A stretch of 64,000 nucleotides of DNA from Gemmata palustris (GCF_017939745.1 NZ_JAGKQQ010000001.1:6649299-6713298); one strand, 5' to 3'; numbered from the stretch's first letter, positions 42,271 to 51,833 are shown. Notes: generated from the sequence alone by a model not told the origin. A program made the numbers and translations.

Positions 42271-43092
42271 CTATTGTTTCTTATTGCGAACCATGTCTTC
42301 GATCGCAGCCGCGATCGCGGTAACTTTCTCGTCGGTCAGTTCGTCCAATTTCAGTTCCCATCGCTGCGCGATGCGCATGCGATTGTAGATGATAATGGTA
42401 ACGGGGGCGTCACCGACCGCGAACGCGGTGAGTGCCGCAGACTTGTCCGCGGCCAGGCCGAAGGGCACCTTGTCGGCTTTTACGATGCCGGCGTACCGCT
42501 CCACTTCCTCGCGCTTCTCGTCGCGCTTCTCGTCGTGCGGGTACTCCAAGTCGACTGCAACCTTCTCGTCCGACCCGTCCGCACCTTTCACGGTCACGGC
42601 CTTCGTGCCACCCTCGAGTTTCAAGAACATCCCGAACGCGGCCAACTTGTCGGCCTGGTATTTCGAGATCAGGCCCTCGCGCGGTTTGTTGGGATCTTTG
42701 GTGTCCGCGTCGAGTTTGCGGAAGAGTTTGCTCAACCCGTCGGTGTCCTTGAGACCCGCGGTGTCGGCCCGCACGAAGATCGCGACCACCGGGGAGAGCC
42801 CGTGTTCGCACACGAGGCAGTGCATCTTGCCGGTGCGGTCCCGCGGGTCGCGGTCCTCGTCCTTGACGGCTTCGCCTTTCGGCGCCGCGATTTTCGGCGA
42901 GAACCGGTTGTCCACAACGAGTTGCGCGCGGAACGTGGACGGAACCACGTTCGAGTTCGTCGGGGCACGACCCGCCGGCTGCGCCGCCGAACTGAGCGCC
43001 GGCACGAGTGCCGATTGCGGCTCCTGTGCCCGCACCGCGGCCCCTGCTACCGTAAGCAACCCCGCCACCGCGATCGCGCGCCGGACAATCAT
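42271..43092 (-). CDS. Secreted protein of unknown function with CxxC motif
   Basis: A 273-residue exported protein. A signal peptide (1-22, ending AVRAQE) is followed by a low-complexity Ala/Pro-rich stretch. A domain at about 75-270 begins with MHCLVCEHGLSPVVAIFVRA, which looks like a thioredoxin-type strand with CxxC. It then has charged helices (DEKRDEKREEVERY). A redox role is possible but the fold cannot be fixed. The start is the ATG at 43092, 292 bp divergent from recA. Confidence 0.75.
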   Translation of the reverse strand: MIVRRAIAVAGLLTVAGAAVRAQEPQSALVPALSSAAQPAGRAPTNSNVVPSTFRAQLVVDNRFSPKIAAPKGEAVKDEDRDPRDRTGKMHCLVCEHGLSPVVAIFVRADTAGLKDTDGLSKLFRKLDADTKDPNKPREGLISKYQADKLAAFGMFLKLEGGTKAVTVKGADGSDEKVAVDLEYPHDEKRDEKREEVERYAGIVKADKVPFGLAADKSAALTAFAVGDAPVTIIIYNRMRIAQRWELKLDELTDEKVTAIAAAIEDMVRNKKQ

Positions 43093-43384
43093 CGCCGCTC
43101 CCTCCGAAACCGGTACTTCGTGCCCAACTACATTTCAGCGTGACAGCCCGCGTCGCCGTCGTCAAGGCTCTCGGGCGCCCGGAGTTAGAGTAAGTTTCAT
43201 TTGGAGGTGCGAGTTTGTGGTGCGTACCACGTGTCCAGTGGCGCGCCGGCCGCCCGTCCGGGGTGCGGGTCGCGCGATTTGGGAGGAGCGTTCGTGCTGC
43301 TGACCTTCATTAACCGCCCGCGCGCGGGTAGACTCCACCCCGTAACGACTAACCCACACCAACACAACACACTGGGAACAAGTC

Positions 43385-44545
43385 ATGGCTGAAAAGGGCG
43401 ACAAACTGGAGAGGCCGAAGGACAAGCACGAGGGCCGGGACAGCAAGGAGCTAAAAACCGCACTCGCGGCGATCGAGAAAGAGTTCGGAAAAGGGTCCAT
43501 CATGTCGCTCGGCGACATGAACGGGATGGACATCGACTGCATCTCGACGGGCGCGCTGAGCCTGGACTTGGCCCTCGGCGGCAAGGGCCTTCCGCGCGGG
43601 CGCGTGGTGGAGATCTACGGGGCGGAAGCCAGCGGCAAAACGACCATCGCGCTCCACACGATCGCGCAGGCGCAGAAGGCCGGCGGGGTGGCCGCGTTCA
43701 TCGACGCGGAACACGCCCTCGACCCGAGCTGGGCGAAGCGCCTGGGCGTGGATTTGGACAACCTGCTCGTCTCGCAGCCCGGGTACGGCGAAGAAGGTCT
43801 GCGGATCGCCGAGATGCTCATCAAGTCGAACGCGGTGGACATCATCGTCGTGGACTCGGTCGCCGCTCTCGTTCCCAAGAACGAAATCCAGGACAGTGAG
43901 ATCGGCGACACGAAGGTCGGGCTCCAGGCCCGGCTCATGAGCCAGGCGATGCGTATCCTCACGCCGCAGATCAACAAGAGCCGCACCTGCCTGGTGTTCA
44001 TCAACCAGATCCGGCAGAAGATCGGCGTGATGTACGGCGACCCGAACACCACGACCGGCGGGCTGGCGCTCAAGTTCTACGCGAGCGTGCGGATGGAAGT
44101 GAAGCGCGTCACGCACGTGAAGGACGGCGAAGACACGATCGGTGCGGAGACCCGCGTGCGCGTGGTGAAGAACAAGATCGCCCCGCCGTTCCGCAACGCG
44201 GAGTTCGAGTTGCTCCACGACCGCGGCATCGACTTCGAGGGCGACGTCATCAAGCTCGCGCTCGAGGACGAGGTCATCGAGAAGAGCGGCGCGCACTTCT
44301 CGTACAAGGAACAGCGGCTCGGCCAGGGGATGAAGAACGCGGTCGAGTTCCTGCGCGAGAACCACGCGGTGCGCGACGAAATCGTGGCCGCGGTCAAGGT
44401 GAAGCGGACGCCGAAAGTTGTGGACGCGGCAGCACTTGAGGCGACCGCCGCTCAGGAAGAGGCCGAGGCCGCCGCCGCGCTCGCGGCGCTGGGCGAAGAG
44501 GTCGAAATGCCGGTCAAGAAGAAGCGCGGTAAGTCCGCGGAGTGA
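43385..44545 (+). CDS. recA: Recombinase RecA
   Basis: A 386-residue DNA recombinase that forms ATP-dependent filaments and induces SOS. The Walker A motif GAEASGKTT lies at 79-87, Walker [13 protein letters not shown] follows, and DNA-binding loop 1/2 regions are recognisable ([23 protein letters not shown]). The N-terminus carries a highly charged extension of about 20 residues ([19 protein letters not shown]) and the C-terminus an Ala/Glu then Lys-rich tail. Otherwise it is standard length. I saw no clear LexA box in the 290 bp upstream. Confidence 0.98.
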   Translation: MAEKGDKLERPKDKHEGRDSKELKTALAAIEKEFGKGSIMSLGDMNGMDIDCISTGALSLDLALGGKGLPRGRVVEIYGAEASGKTTIALHTIAQAQKAGGVAAFIDAEHALDPSWAKRLGVDLDNLLVSQPGYGEEGLRIAEMLIKSNAVDIIVVDSVAALVPKNEIQDSEIGDTKVGLQARLMSQAMRILTPQINKSRTCLVFINQIRQKIGVMYGDPNTTTGGLALKFYASVRMEVKRVTHVKDGEDTIGAETRVRVVKNKIAPPFRNAEFELLHDRGIDFEGDVIKLALEDEVIEKSGAHFSYKEQRLGQGMKNAVEFLRENHAVRDEIVAAVKVKRTPKVVDAAALEATAAQEEAEAAAALAALGEEVEMPVKKKRGKSAE

Positions 44546-44551
44546 TGCCCG

Positions 44552-44647
44552 GTGAACCCCGCCCGCAAGGGCGGTGGGTGGCGAGTCAGTGTGGCGAAAA
44601 TAAGCCGCGCCTGAGTGCTACCCACCGCCCTTGCGGGCGGGGTTCAC
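44552..44647. repeat. Perfect 28-bp inverted repeat downstream of recA
   Basis: The arms 44552-44579 and 44620-44647 are perfect reverse complements, and pairing continues imperfectly inward. The loop is about 40 bp. It lies 6 bp after the recA stop. A sequence resembling one arm occurs at 8778-8818 (CGAACCGCGCCCACAAGGGC). Terminator or repetitive extragenic palindrome are both possible. Confidence 0.88.
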
Positions 44648-44713
44648 CATTCGGGTTGCCCTCGACTCACTTCCCTTCGCTGTGTTAGCCTCCGGGTTCC
44701 GCTCAACCGGCAC

Positions 44714-44718
44714 GGAGG
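44714..44718 (+). promoter_or_regulatory. Ribosome-binding site deciding a TTG start
   Basis: GGAGG lies 8 bp before a TTG at 44727 and is the only good Shine-Dalgarno sequence near the flippase N-terminus. It selects TTG over earlier in-frame codons, which lie inside the recA-downstream inverted repeat. Confidence 0.7.
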
Positions 44719-44726
44719 CCGCTGCG

Positions 44727-46277
44727 TTGTCTGAATCACGATCTGCGAACCGTTCCCTTCTCATTGGCGCCGCAACCAACTGGGCGGCATTCGTGGCGGC
44801 GCTCGTGGTCAGTTTCTTTCTCGCGCCGTATCTCGTGCAATCACTTGGGGGGGCGCGTTACGGCGTGTGGTGCGTCGTCGAATCCGTTCTCGCGTATTTC
44901 ACGCTCTTTGATCTCGGCATCGCGGCGTGCCTCGTGCGATTCGTGGCGAAATTACACCCGACCGGTGATCGCAACGAACTCAGTAAGCTCGTGTCCGCGT
45001 GCTTCGGGCTGTTCGTGCTCGCCGGCGCGGGTGTGATGCTGTTGGGTGGCGCGCTCGTACCGTTCGTTGCTCCCGGCCTGGAACGAGAGCTCAACGAAGC
45101 CGGGGACGTACTGCCCTTTATGCTGCTCATGCTCGCGAACCTCGCTTTTACCCTTCCGTTGAGCGTGTTCCCCACGATTCTTGATGGCCTTCAGCGGTTC
45201 GGTACGAAGAGCGCGGGTCGGCTCGTGTGTCTTGCACTTCGTGTTGCTGGCATTGTTTGGGTGATGGAAACACGGCCGGGGTTGCTCTCCTTGGCGCTCG
45301 TGTTCACCGCGGCAAACTTGCTCGAACACGCACTTATGGCGCTGGCGTGCTTTCGTTTCCTGCCGGGTCTGAGGCTTTCGCACAAACTCATCGATCGGCC
45401 CACGCTGAAGGAAGTGCGGGGCTACAGCATTGATGCGTTCCTCGCGATGATCGCGGGGCGCATCACGGGGCAAACGGGAACGATTGTTGTGGGCGGATTC
45501 GTTACGGCCGCTGCCGCCGGGCATTATGCGATCGCGATGCGGCTTGTGGATATGGCGAAGAACCTGCTCCGCGCTGCGACCACGACTCTGACCCCCGCGG
45601 TGAGCGAGCGCGAGGCCGTCGGTGATTTCGACGGCGTGCGCCGGGTGCTGCTCGAAGGTACGCGCTGGGTATTGTACCTCGTGCTCCCGATTCACCTCGG
45701 TTTACTGTTCTTCGGTGCGCCGTTTCTCGCGCGCTGGATGGGCAACTCGCAGTACGCCGAGTGGTGCTATCCCGCGATGGCTATTCTCTCCGCGACGCTC
45801 ACCATCGGTGTCGCGCAATCGGTCGCGTCGCGCATCCTGTACGGGATGGGAAAGCTGAAACTCTTCGCCCGGCTCGCGCTCGTCGAAGCGGTGGTGAACC
45901 TCGCGCTCAGCCTCGCGCTCGTAGGGCCGTTGGGTCCGGTGGGTGTTGCCATCGCCGTGGCCGTGCCGAACGTGCTGTTCTGTCTGTTCGTGATTGCTTA
46001 CGCCTGCCGCATGCTGGAGGTGGGAGTGTGGCACTACCTGCGCGTGGGTTGGCTGAAGCCCGTGTGCGTGACAGCTATTCCCGCAATGGTGTGGAGTTTC
46101 GTCGCGCCGGTCGAAGCGGAATGGTTCGCGATCGCATTCGGTGTAGGAATCGGGTTGGTGCCGTTCGTACTTGGTGTTGCAGCAATCGAACTCGCCCCGC
46201 GGATCATGCTCATTCGTACCGGAATCACTCGGGCGACGCCTGTGACTCAATCAGGGCGGATAACTGCTGAGGCGTGA
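44727..46277 (+). CDS. Oligosaccharide flippase (Wzx-like, MOP superfamily)
   Basis: A 516-residue membrane protein with about twelve to fourteen helices. It likely moves a lipid-linked glycan across the inner membrane. The first helix LLIGAATNWAAFVAALVVSF and then LVQSLGGARYGVWCV with FDLGIAACLVRFV are typical of the polysaccharide biosynthesis/MATE-like group, as is GYSIDAFLAMIAGRITGQTG in the second half. The start is TTG, chosen because of the GGAGG 8 bp upstream. Its 3' end overlaps the convergent DUF167 gene by 53 bp. Confidence 0.9.
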   Translation: MSESRSANRSLLIGAATNWAAFVAALVVSFFLAPYLVQSLGGARYGVWCVVESVLAYFTLFDLGIAACLVRFVAKLHPTGDRNELSKLVSACFGLFVLAGAGVMLLGGALVPFVAPGLERELNEAGDVLPFMLLMLANLAFTLPLSVFPTILDGLQRFGTKSAGRLVCLALRVAGIVWVMETRPGLLSLALVFTAANLLEHALMALACFRFLPGLRLSHKLIDRPTLKEVRGYSIDAFLAMIAGRITGQTGTIVVGGFVTAAAAGHYAIAMRLVDMAKNLLRAATTTLTPAVSEREAVGDFDGVRRVLLEGTRWVLYLVLPIHLGLLFFGAPFLARWMGNSQYAEWCYPAMAILSATLTIGVAQSVASRILYGMGKLKLFARLALVEAVVNLALSLALVGPLGPVGVAIAVAVPNVLFCLFVIAYACRMLEVGVWHYLRVGWLKPVCVTAIPAMVWSFVAPVEAEWFAIAFGVGIGLVPFVLGVAAIELAPRIMLIRTGITRATPVTQSGRITAEA

Positions 46278-46530
46278 CCCCGCGAACGAGAATCACTTTG
46301 TTTCGGTTCGTCTGACCGCTCAACAGGGCAAGTTGCGACCGCTGAAGTTTGAAGTGCTCGCGGAGCAGTGCGAGTACCGCATCGTTCGCGCGCCCGTCTT
46401 CGGGCGGCGCGGTCACCGATACCCTCAGCGCGCCGGCGCGCTCGCCGAGCACCGCGTTCCGCTTCGCTTTTGGCTGCACGCGAACCGCGAGTGCCGCACC
46501 TTCCGCGTGTGGCGAAACTGCCGGTGACAT
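46225..46530 (-). CDS. DUF167 (YggU-like) family protein
   Basis: A 101-residue cytoplasmic protein with the compact alpha/beta DUF167 pattern: ALAVRVQPKAKRNAV, RVSVTAPPEDGRANDAVL and KVILVRGVTPQQL. Members are widespread and uncharacterised. The ATG at 46530 has GGAG at good spacing; a GTG at 46545 is an alternative. The 3' part overlaps the flippase gene on the opposite strand by 53 bp. Confidence 0.88.
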   Translation of the reverse strand: MSPAVSPHAEGAALAVRVQPKAKRNAVLGERAGALRVSVTAPPEDGRANDAVLALLREHFKLQRSQLALLSGQTNRNKVILVRGVTPQQLSALIESQASPE

Positions 46531-46945
46531 TTCGCACGTCTCCACGGATGAAAACGGAATCGAGTGGGTGCCCGGCCGGTGTATTGGCGCGAAGCCGATA
46601 GTCGGTTCGCGCGGCTCACCCTATCTCATGGGCACAATACGAGTTCTATTCCGAGCGAACCAAGCTTCGGCCCGCCCCGCGGTGTTTCGCGGGGAGCATG
46701 CGCGGAACCGATTCGTGCCCTCAATATTTGAGAACGCGCTGATCGACCCTGCGGCCGCTGGGCCGGAGCAAAGCACGGGCGCGAGGGCGGAAAGAGGTTC
46801 TCTGTTTTCCTCTCGCCCGGCGGCGCCGGCCGGTTTATGCTAATGGCTGTTCACACCTGCACCAGCCTACCGCAGTCCGCGTTCTACCTCACCCACCCCA
46901 CCGGGCGCTGATGGTCCGGCTCGCCGCACTCGCGAGGACTACGCC
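46531..46945. other. Divergent intergenic region, no gene recognised
   Basis: 415 bp between the DUF167 gene and the PSD1-type gene. It should hold promoters for both. An ORF of 164 codons on the plus strand crosses it and DUF167, and has no ribosome-binding site or recognisable family. I see no clear promoter or hairpin. Confidence 0.5.
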
Positions 46946-49474
46946 ATGCAACTCGATCTCGCTCGAACGCGATTTACGCTCTCCGCTTGCGCGCGGGGGT
47001 TCGGATTGGCATTCGCGCTCGCGACCGCCGCGCCCGTGTTCGCGGCCCCGCCAGTTGAAGCCGAGGAGCGAAAGGCCGTCATCGGGCAACCCGCGACCGT
47101 CGAGGCGTTCCCGCAGACTGTGGCGCTCAACGGCGTGCGCGACGCCCGCCAGCTCGTCGTCAGCGGCAAGTACGGTGACGGGTCGGTGCGCGACTTGACC
47201 GGTGTCGTTGAACTGAAGGTCGAGCCGGCCGATGTGGTCGAACTACAAGAGGGCGGGTACCTGCGCCCGAAGAAGAACGGTTCGGCGACCGTTACCGTCA
47301 ACGCGAGCGGCAAAGAGGTCCGCGTGGCGGTGACCGTTACGGGAATGGAGAAGGCCGTCCCGGTCAGCTTCCGCCGCGACGTGATCGCCGCGATGAACGT
47401 GGGCGGGTGCAACATGGGCGCGTGTCACGGCACGCCGAGCGGCAAGAACGGCTTCAAGCTCTCGCTCCGCGGGTTCGACCCGGCCGCGGACTTCCTGCAA
47501 CTCACGCGCGAACAGTTCGGGCGCCGCACCGGGAAGCACGACCCGGAACAGAGCCTCCTGTTGCTCAAGGGCGTGGGCCGCGTTCCGCACGAGGGCGGTC
47601 AACGGTTCGGCGCCACGAGCGTGCCGGGCGAAGTGGTAACGGCGTGGCTCGCGGAAGGGTTGAAGGACGACGCGCCGACATTGCCGGCCGTGAAGAAGAT
47701 CGAAGTCACCCCGCCGGCGCGCCTGCTGAAAGCGCCGAGCAAGTGGCAGCAACTGGGCGTCGTTGTCACGTTCGCCGATGATTCCAAGCGCGACGTGACC
47801 CGGCTCACGAACTTCAGCAGCAGCGACCCGTCCATTGCGGACGTCACGCCGACCGGGATGGTCGAGTTCAAGCGCTCGGGCGAGGTCGCGATCCTGTGCC
47901 GGTACCTCGAAGAACTGGTCGCGGTGCGCATCACCTATCTCGAACCCCGCGACGGGTTCGTGTGGCCCAACCCGCCCGAAACGAACTTCGTCGATACGCA
48001 CACGTTCGCCAAGCTCAAGCAGATGAGCATCGCGCCCTCCGAGTTGAGCGAGGAGCACGAGTTCGTGCGCCGGGCGTACCTCGACTGCATCGGTCGGATG
48101 CCCACCACCGACGAGGCGAAAGCCTTCCTCGCCGACAAGGACGCGAAGAAGCGCGACAAGCTCATTGATGCGCTCGTTGACACGCCGGAGTTCGCGGATT
48201 TCTGGGCACTCAAGTGGGCCGACGTGCTCCGCAGCAGCCGCAAGACGATTCAGGTGAAGGGCAGCTACGGGATGCAGGCGTGGCTCCGCGGGCACTTCCT
48301 GAAGAACACGCCGATGGACAAGATCGTGCAGGAGGTCATCACCGCCAACGGGAACTCGTACTCGAACCCGCCCGCGAACTACTACCGCATTGCGAAAGAC
48401 CCGACCGCGCTCGCGGAGACCACCGCGCAACTGTTCCTCGGCGTGCGGATGCAGTGCGCCAAGTGCCACAACCACCCGTTCGAGCGCTGGAGCCAGGACG
48501 ACTACTACGGCATGGCCGCGTGGTTCGCCCGCGTGCGGACCAAGCCGGAACCGACCATCGGTGCCAAGCCGCCGGGTGGTGCAGTAACCGCGGAAGTGAT
48601 CTTCACCGCGCGCGACGGCGAGGTGAATCAACCGCGCACCGGCAAGCAGATGAAGCCGCGCTACATCGGCACGGGCGACGCGGACGTGAAGCCGGGCGAG
48701 GACCGGCGCGCGGTGCTGGCCGTGTGGCTCACTTCTTCGGAGAACGCGTTCTTCGGCAAGTCGGTGGCGAACCGCGTGTGGTTCCACTTGATGGGTAAAG
48801 GGATCGTGGACCCGGTGGACGACTTCCGCGACTCCAACCCGTCGTGCAACGACGAATTACTCGATGCACTGGCGAAGGACTTCGCCAAGAACAAGTTCGA
48901 TATGAAAGTGCTAGTCAAGACCATCATGAAGTCGCGGACATACCAGCTCTCCGCGCAGCCGAACGACTCGAACCGCGACGACGGCAAGTATTTCTCGCAC
49001 GCAGTCACGAAGTTGCTCACGGCCGAACAACTGCTGGACGCGATCTGCGACTTCACCGCGATGCCGGAGAAGTTCGCGGGCCTGCCCGCCGGCACGCGGG
49101 CGATTCAGCTCCCCGATGGCGAAGTGAACCACCCGTTCTTGAAGGCGTTCGGCCAACCGGCCCGCGAACTGGCGTGTGAGTGCGAGCGCGAGAGCGACGG
49201 GAACCTCGCCCAGGCGCTGCAACTGATTAACGGCCCGACCGTGAACGAAAAGGTGCGCGGGGCGAACAACCGGCTCGGTAAGTTGCTCGCCGCGAAGACG
49301 AAGGACGATGAGATCCTGAGCGAACTGTACTTCGCCGCCCTCGGGCGCGCCCCGTTCGCCGACGAGAAGCAGATCGCGCTGGACCACGTTGCCAAGCGCG
49401 ACGACAAGCGCAAGGCGTGGGAAGACCTGGTCTGGGCGCTCGTAAACACCCGCGAGTTCCTCTTCCGGCATTAA
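46946..49474 (+). CDS. Exported DUF1549/DUF1553 (PSD1-type) protein
   Basis: An 842-residue exported protein of the planctomycete-specific type. A signal peptide (1-33, ending VFAAPP) is followed by a bacterial Ig-like strand region (about 50-135). Next come GGCNMGACHG (possible metal or heme-like C-x3-CH), a second Ig-like part (about 250-330), DUF1549 (about 355-560) with MQCAKCHNHPFERW (a CxxCH motif), and DUF1553 (about 590-842) with KSVANRVWFHLMGKGIVDP. The role is unknown; such proteins are usually paired with a DUF1501 partner, which is missing here. The ATG at 46946 opens the signal peptide. Confidence 0.92.
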   Translation: MQLDLARTRFTLSACARGFGLAFALATAAPVFAAPPVEAEERKAVIGQPATVEAFPQTVALNGVRDARQLVVSGKYGDGSVRDLTGVVELKVEPADVVELQEGGYLRPKKNGSATVTVNASGKEVRVAVTVTGMEKAVPVSFRRDVIAAMNVGGCNMGACHGTPSGKNGFKLSLRGFDPAADFLQLTREQFGRRTGKHDPEQSLLLLKGVGRVPHEGGQRFGATSVPGEVVTAWLAEGLKDDAPTLPAVKKIEVTPPARLLKAPSKWQQLGVVVTFADDSKRDVTRLTNFSSSDPSIADVTPTGMVEFKRSGEVAILCRYLEELVAVRITYLEPRDGFVWPNPPETNFVDTHTFAKLKQMSIAPSELSEEHEFVRRAYLDCIGRMPTTDEAKAFLADKDAKKRDKLIDALVDTPEFADFWALKWADVLRSSRKTIQVKGSYGMQAWLRGHFLKNTPMDKIVQEVITANGNSYSNPPANYYRIAKDPTALAETTAQLFLGVRMQCAKCHNHPFERWSQDDYYGMAAWFARVRTKPEPTIGAKPPGGAVTAEVIFTARDGEVNQPRTGKQMKPRYIGTGDADVKPGEDRRAVLAVWLTSSENAFFGKSVANRVWFHLMGKGIVDPVDDFRDSNPSCNDELLDALAKDFAKNKFDMKVLVKTIMKSRTYQLSAQPNDSNRDDGKYFSHAVTKLLTAEQLLDAICDFTAMPEKFAGLPAGTRAIQLPDGEVNHPFLKAFGQPARELACECERESDGNLAQALQLINGPTVNEKVRGANNRLGKLLAAKTKDDEILSELYFAALGRAPFADEKQIALDHVAKRDDKRKAWEDLVWALVNTREFLFRH

Positions 49475-49567
49475 CAGCCGGATCGAGTAGCCAGCGCCGT
49501 CGGAGTGCGGAACCGGTGCCATCGGTTTCGCGCCCCGATGGCGCGCCACCTGATGTGAAAGCCGCCG

Positions 49568-50230
49568 ATGGCCGATGAGCCGGTTGTCTGGATCGAAGCG
49601 GAGTCGTCGGACATGGCCCGCGCGATCATGGCGGCTCAGTCCACATTTCCAGAATTCGCGCGGCATGCGGAACTCGAACACTTCCGAATCGTGCCCGCGT
49701 TCGGGCTAGTCGCGATCAAGGCATTTTTTCCCGATCCGGCGCGACTGACGCGCGGGGAACACATGTTCGTGACGGACATCTTCACGAACGGCCGATCCGT
49801 TACGGGTACGCTCGCCAGTGACCCGAGCGACCTGCCCGGCTTGGCCGCGGGCCAAGAAGTCACCTTTCCGATCGCGAACGTGAGCGACTGGTTCCTCGTT
49901 CTCGGCAGACGGGGAATCGGCGGCTTCACCACAGACGTTCTCAAGAAACACGTGACGGCGGCAGAGCGCGCCGGGTTTGAGAGCCAGGAGCCGCTCGTAT
50001 GGTATCAGCACCGCGGTGAGGACGGTGCGAGTGCGGAACTCGCCGCCGCACCTGTCTGTACCGCGTGCGGCATGCCCGATCTGGTTGCGCGTGCGCACCG
50101 CACCGGCGCGTGCGAGTTGTGCGCCGGCGGTGGCGTTCGCTGTGATTGCTCTGGTTGCGGCGCGCCCCTGTTCCGCTACCCGGACGCACCCCGCGAGTGC
50201 CACCACTGCTTGGTCACAAGTCGCAAGTAG
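49568..50230 (+). CDS. DUF2314-type protein with Cys-rich C-terminus
   Basis: A 220-residue cytoplasmic protein. Residues about 20-120 follow the DUF2314 pattern: TFPEFARHAELEHF, VAIKAFFPDPA, EHMFVTDIF, and GQEVTFPIANVSDWF. Residues about 165-218 are a second, Cys-rich part (VCTACGMPD, ACELCAGGGVRCDCSGCGAP, ECHHC), which should bind zinc. DUF2314 has no assigned function. The esterase gene follows 39 bp downstream on the same strand. Confidence 0.82.
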   Translation: MADEPVVWIEAESSDMARAIMAAQSTFPEFARHAELEHFRIVPAFGLVAIKAFFPDPARLTRGEHMFVTDIFTNGRSVTGTLASDPSDLPGLAAGQEVTFPIANVSDWFLVLGRRGIGGFTTDVLKKHVTAAERAGFESQEPLVWYQHRGEDGASAELAAAPVCTACGMPDLVARAHRTGACELCAGGGVRCDCSGCGAPLFRYPDAPRECHHCLVTSRK

Positions 50231-50269
50231 ATGAGATGAGTACCGTTCCTTCCCGCGCCGAGACTTGAC

Positions 50270-51748
50270 ATGCGCTCCCTGTCGTTCGTTGCCCTTCTCG
50301 CCTTCGCTCACCACGCGCCCGGGGCCGATCCGAAACCGCTGGAATTCAAACTCACGTTCGACAAGTCCGCGTGCGACGGGCCGTTCACCGGGCGCGTGTA
50401 CGTGACGCTCCGCGCGAACCCCGCCTCTCCTCCGGTGGGCATGAACTGGTTCAAGCCCGAGCCGGGACTCGCGAAGGACGTGAAGGGCTGGAAGCCCGGC
50501 GAACCGCTCGTGCTCGATGCGAAGGTCGTTGCTTATCCCGCGCCGCTCGCGGACCTCAAACCCGGGAAGTATTACGTCAGTGCCGTGATGGACCGCGATC
50601 TGGGCGGGATCGACTTCCTCGGTTCGCCCGGCAACGTGTACGCAAAGACGGTGCAACTCGACCTCGACCCGAAAGCGTCCGGCACCGTCGAGCTAAAACT
50701 CGATCAGGTGGTCAAGGGGCGCGAGTTCAAGGAAACGGACACGGTCAAGCTCGTTGAGATCGAGAGCAAGCTGCTGAGCAAGTTTCACGGCAAGCCGATG
50801 AGCCTGCGCGGGGGCGTGGTGCTCCCGCCGTCGTTCGCGAAGGAGCCGAACCGCAAGTACCCGGTTGTGTACGAAGTGCCCGGATTCGGCGGGAACCACT
50901 TCGGGGCGCTCGGTGCGGCGGCGCGCAAGGCGTGGGACGTGAACGGCACCGAGATGATCTGGGTGGTCCTCGATCCGAACTGCCGACTCGGGCATCACGT
51001 GTTTGCGGACTCGGCGAACAACGGACCGGTCGGCCGAGCACTCGTGGAGGAACTGATTCCTCACCTCGAAAAGACGTATCGCGGGGTCGGAACGCGGTTC
51101 GCGACCGGGCACTCGTCGGGCGGGTGGAGCAGCTTGTGGCTCCAAGTCGCGTACCCGGACACGTTCGCCGGGTGCTGGTCCACCGCGCCGGACCCGGTCG
51201 ATTTCCGCGACTTCCAGCTCGTGGACGTCTACGCGAAGGGCGTGAACGTCTTCACCGACGCGGACGGGAAGCCGCGCCCGCTCGCCCACACGAACGGTAA
51301 GCCGATGCTGTTCTTCAAGCCGTTCTCGGACATGGAAGAGTACATGACCCGCGGCGGGCAACTCGGCTCGTTTGAAGCGGTCTTCAGCCCGGGCGGGGCC
51401 GACGGCCGTCCCCTACACTTGTGGGACCGCACGACGGGCGCCGTTGACCCGAAGGTCGCGAGGGCATGGGAGAACTACGACGTCCGACTCGTTCTGGAGC
51501 GCAACTGGAAAACACTCGGCCCGAAGCTCGGCGGCAAAATTCACGTCTACATGGGCGACGAGGACACGTTCTACCTCGACGGCGCCACGCGCCTGCTCAA
51601 GCAGTCACTCGCGGCACTTAAGAGCGACGCGGTGGTGGAACTGTTCCCCAAGCGGAACCACGGGAACCTCGTCGACGCCGCGCTCCGGAAGCGGATGAAC
51701 GAGGAGATGGCGGCCGCGTACCGCAAGGGCGAACGGGCCGGACGGTAG
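50270..51748 (+). CDS. Secreted esterase-like alpha/beta hydrolase
   Basis: A 492-residue exported hydrolase. A signal peptide (1-19, ending HAPGAD) precedes an N-terminal strand-rich domain (about 25-165). The esterase domain (about 180-490) resembles the putative esterase/enterochelin-esterase group: YPVVYEVPGFGG, nucleophile Ser282 in GHSSGG, an acid after MGDEDTFYLD, and a His in RNHGNLVD near residue 464. The substrate is unknown. Confidence 0.88.
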   Translation: MRSLSFVALLAFAHHAPGADPKPLEFKLTFDKSACDGPFTGRVYVTLRANPASPPVGMNWFKPEPGLAKDVKGWKPGEPLVLDAKVVAYPAPLADLKPGKYYVSAVMDRDLGGIDFLGSPGNVYAKTVQLDLDPKASGTVELKLDQVVKGREFKETDTVKLVEIESKLLSKFHGKPMSLRGGVVLPPSFAKEPNRKYPVVYEVPGFGGNHFGALGAAARKAWDVNGTEMIWVVLDPNCRLGHHVFADSANNGPVGRALVEELIPHLEKTYRGVGTRFATGHSSGGWSSLWLQVAYPDTFAGCWSTAPDPVDFRDFQLVDVYAKGVNVFTDADGKPRPLAHTNGKPMLFFKPFSDMEEYMTRGGQLGSFEAVFSPGGADGRPLHLWDRTTGAVDPKVARAWENYDVRLVLERNWKTLGPKLGGKIHVYMGDEDTFYLDGATRLLKQSLAALKSDAVVELFPKRNHGNLVDAALRKRMNEEMAAAYRKGERAGR

Positions 51749-51833
51749 GGCGGGCGCGCCGAATCGCCCCGGGCACGTTCGTTCCAATTTGAGTTTTGCC
51801 GTTGGGTCGGGGTGAACTAGAATCCGAGGGTAC

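Noticed and set aside
46349-46843. 164-codon plus-strand frame over DUF167 and the following gap
   Set aside because: Overlaps a recognised gene on the other strand, has no ribosome-binding site and no coding-like pattern past 46530.
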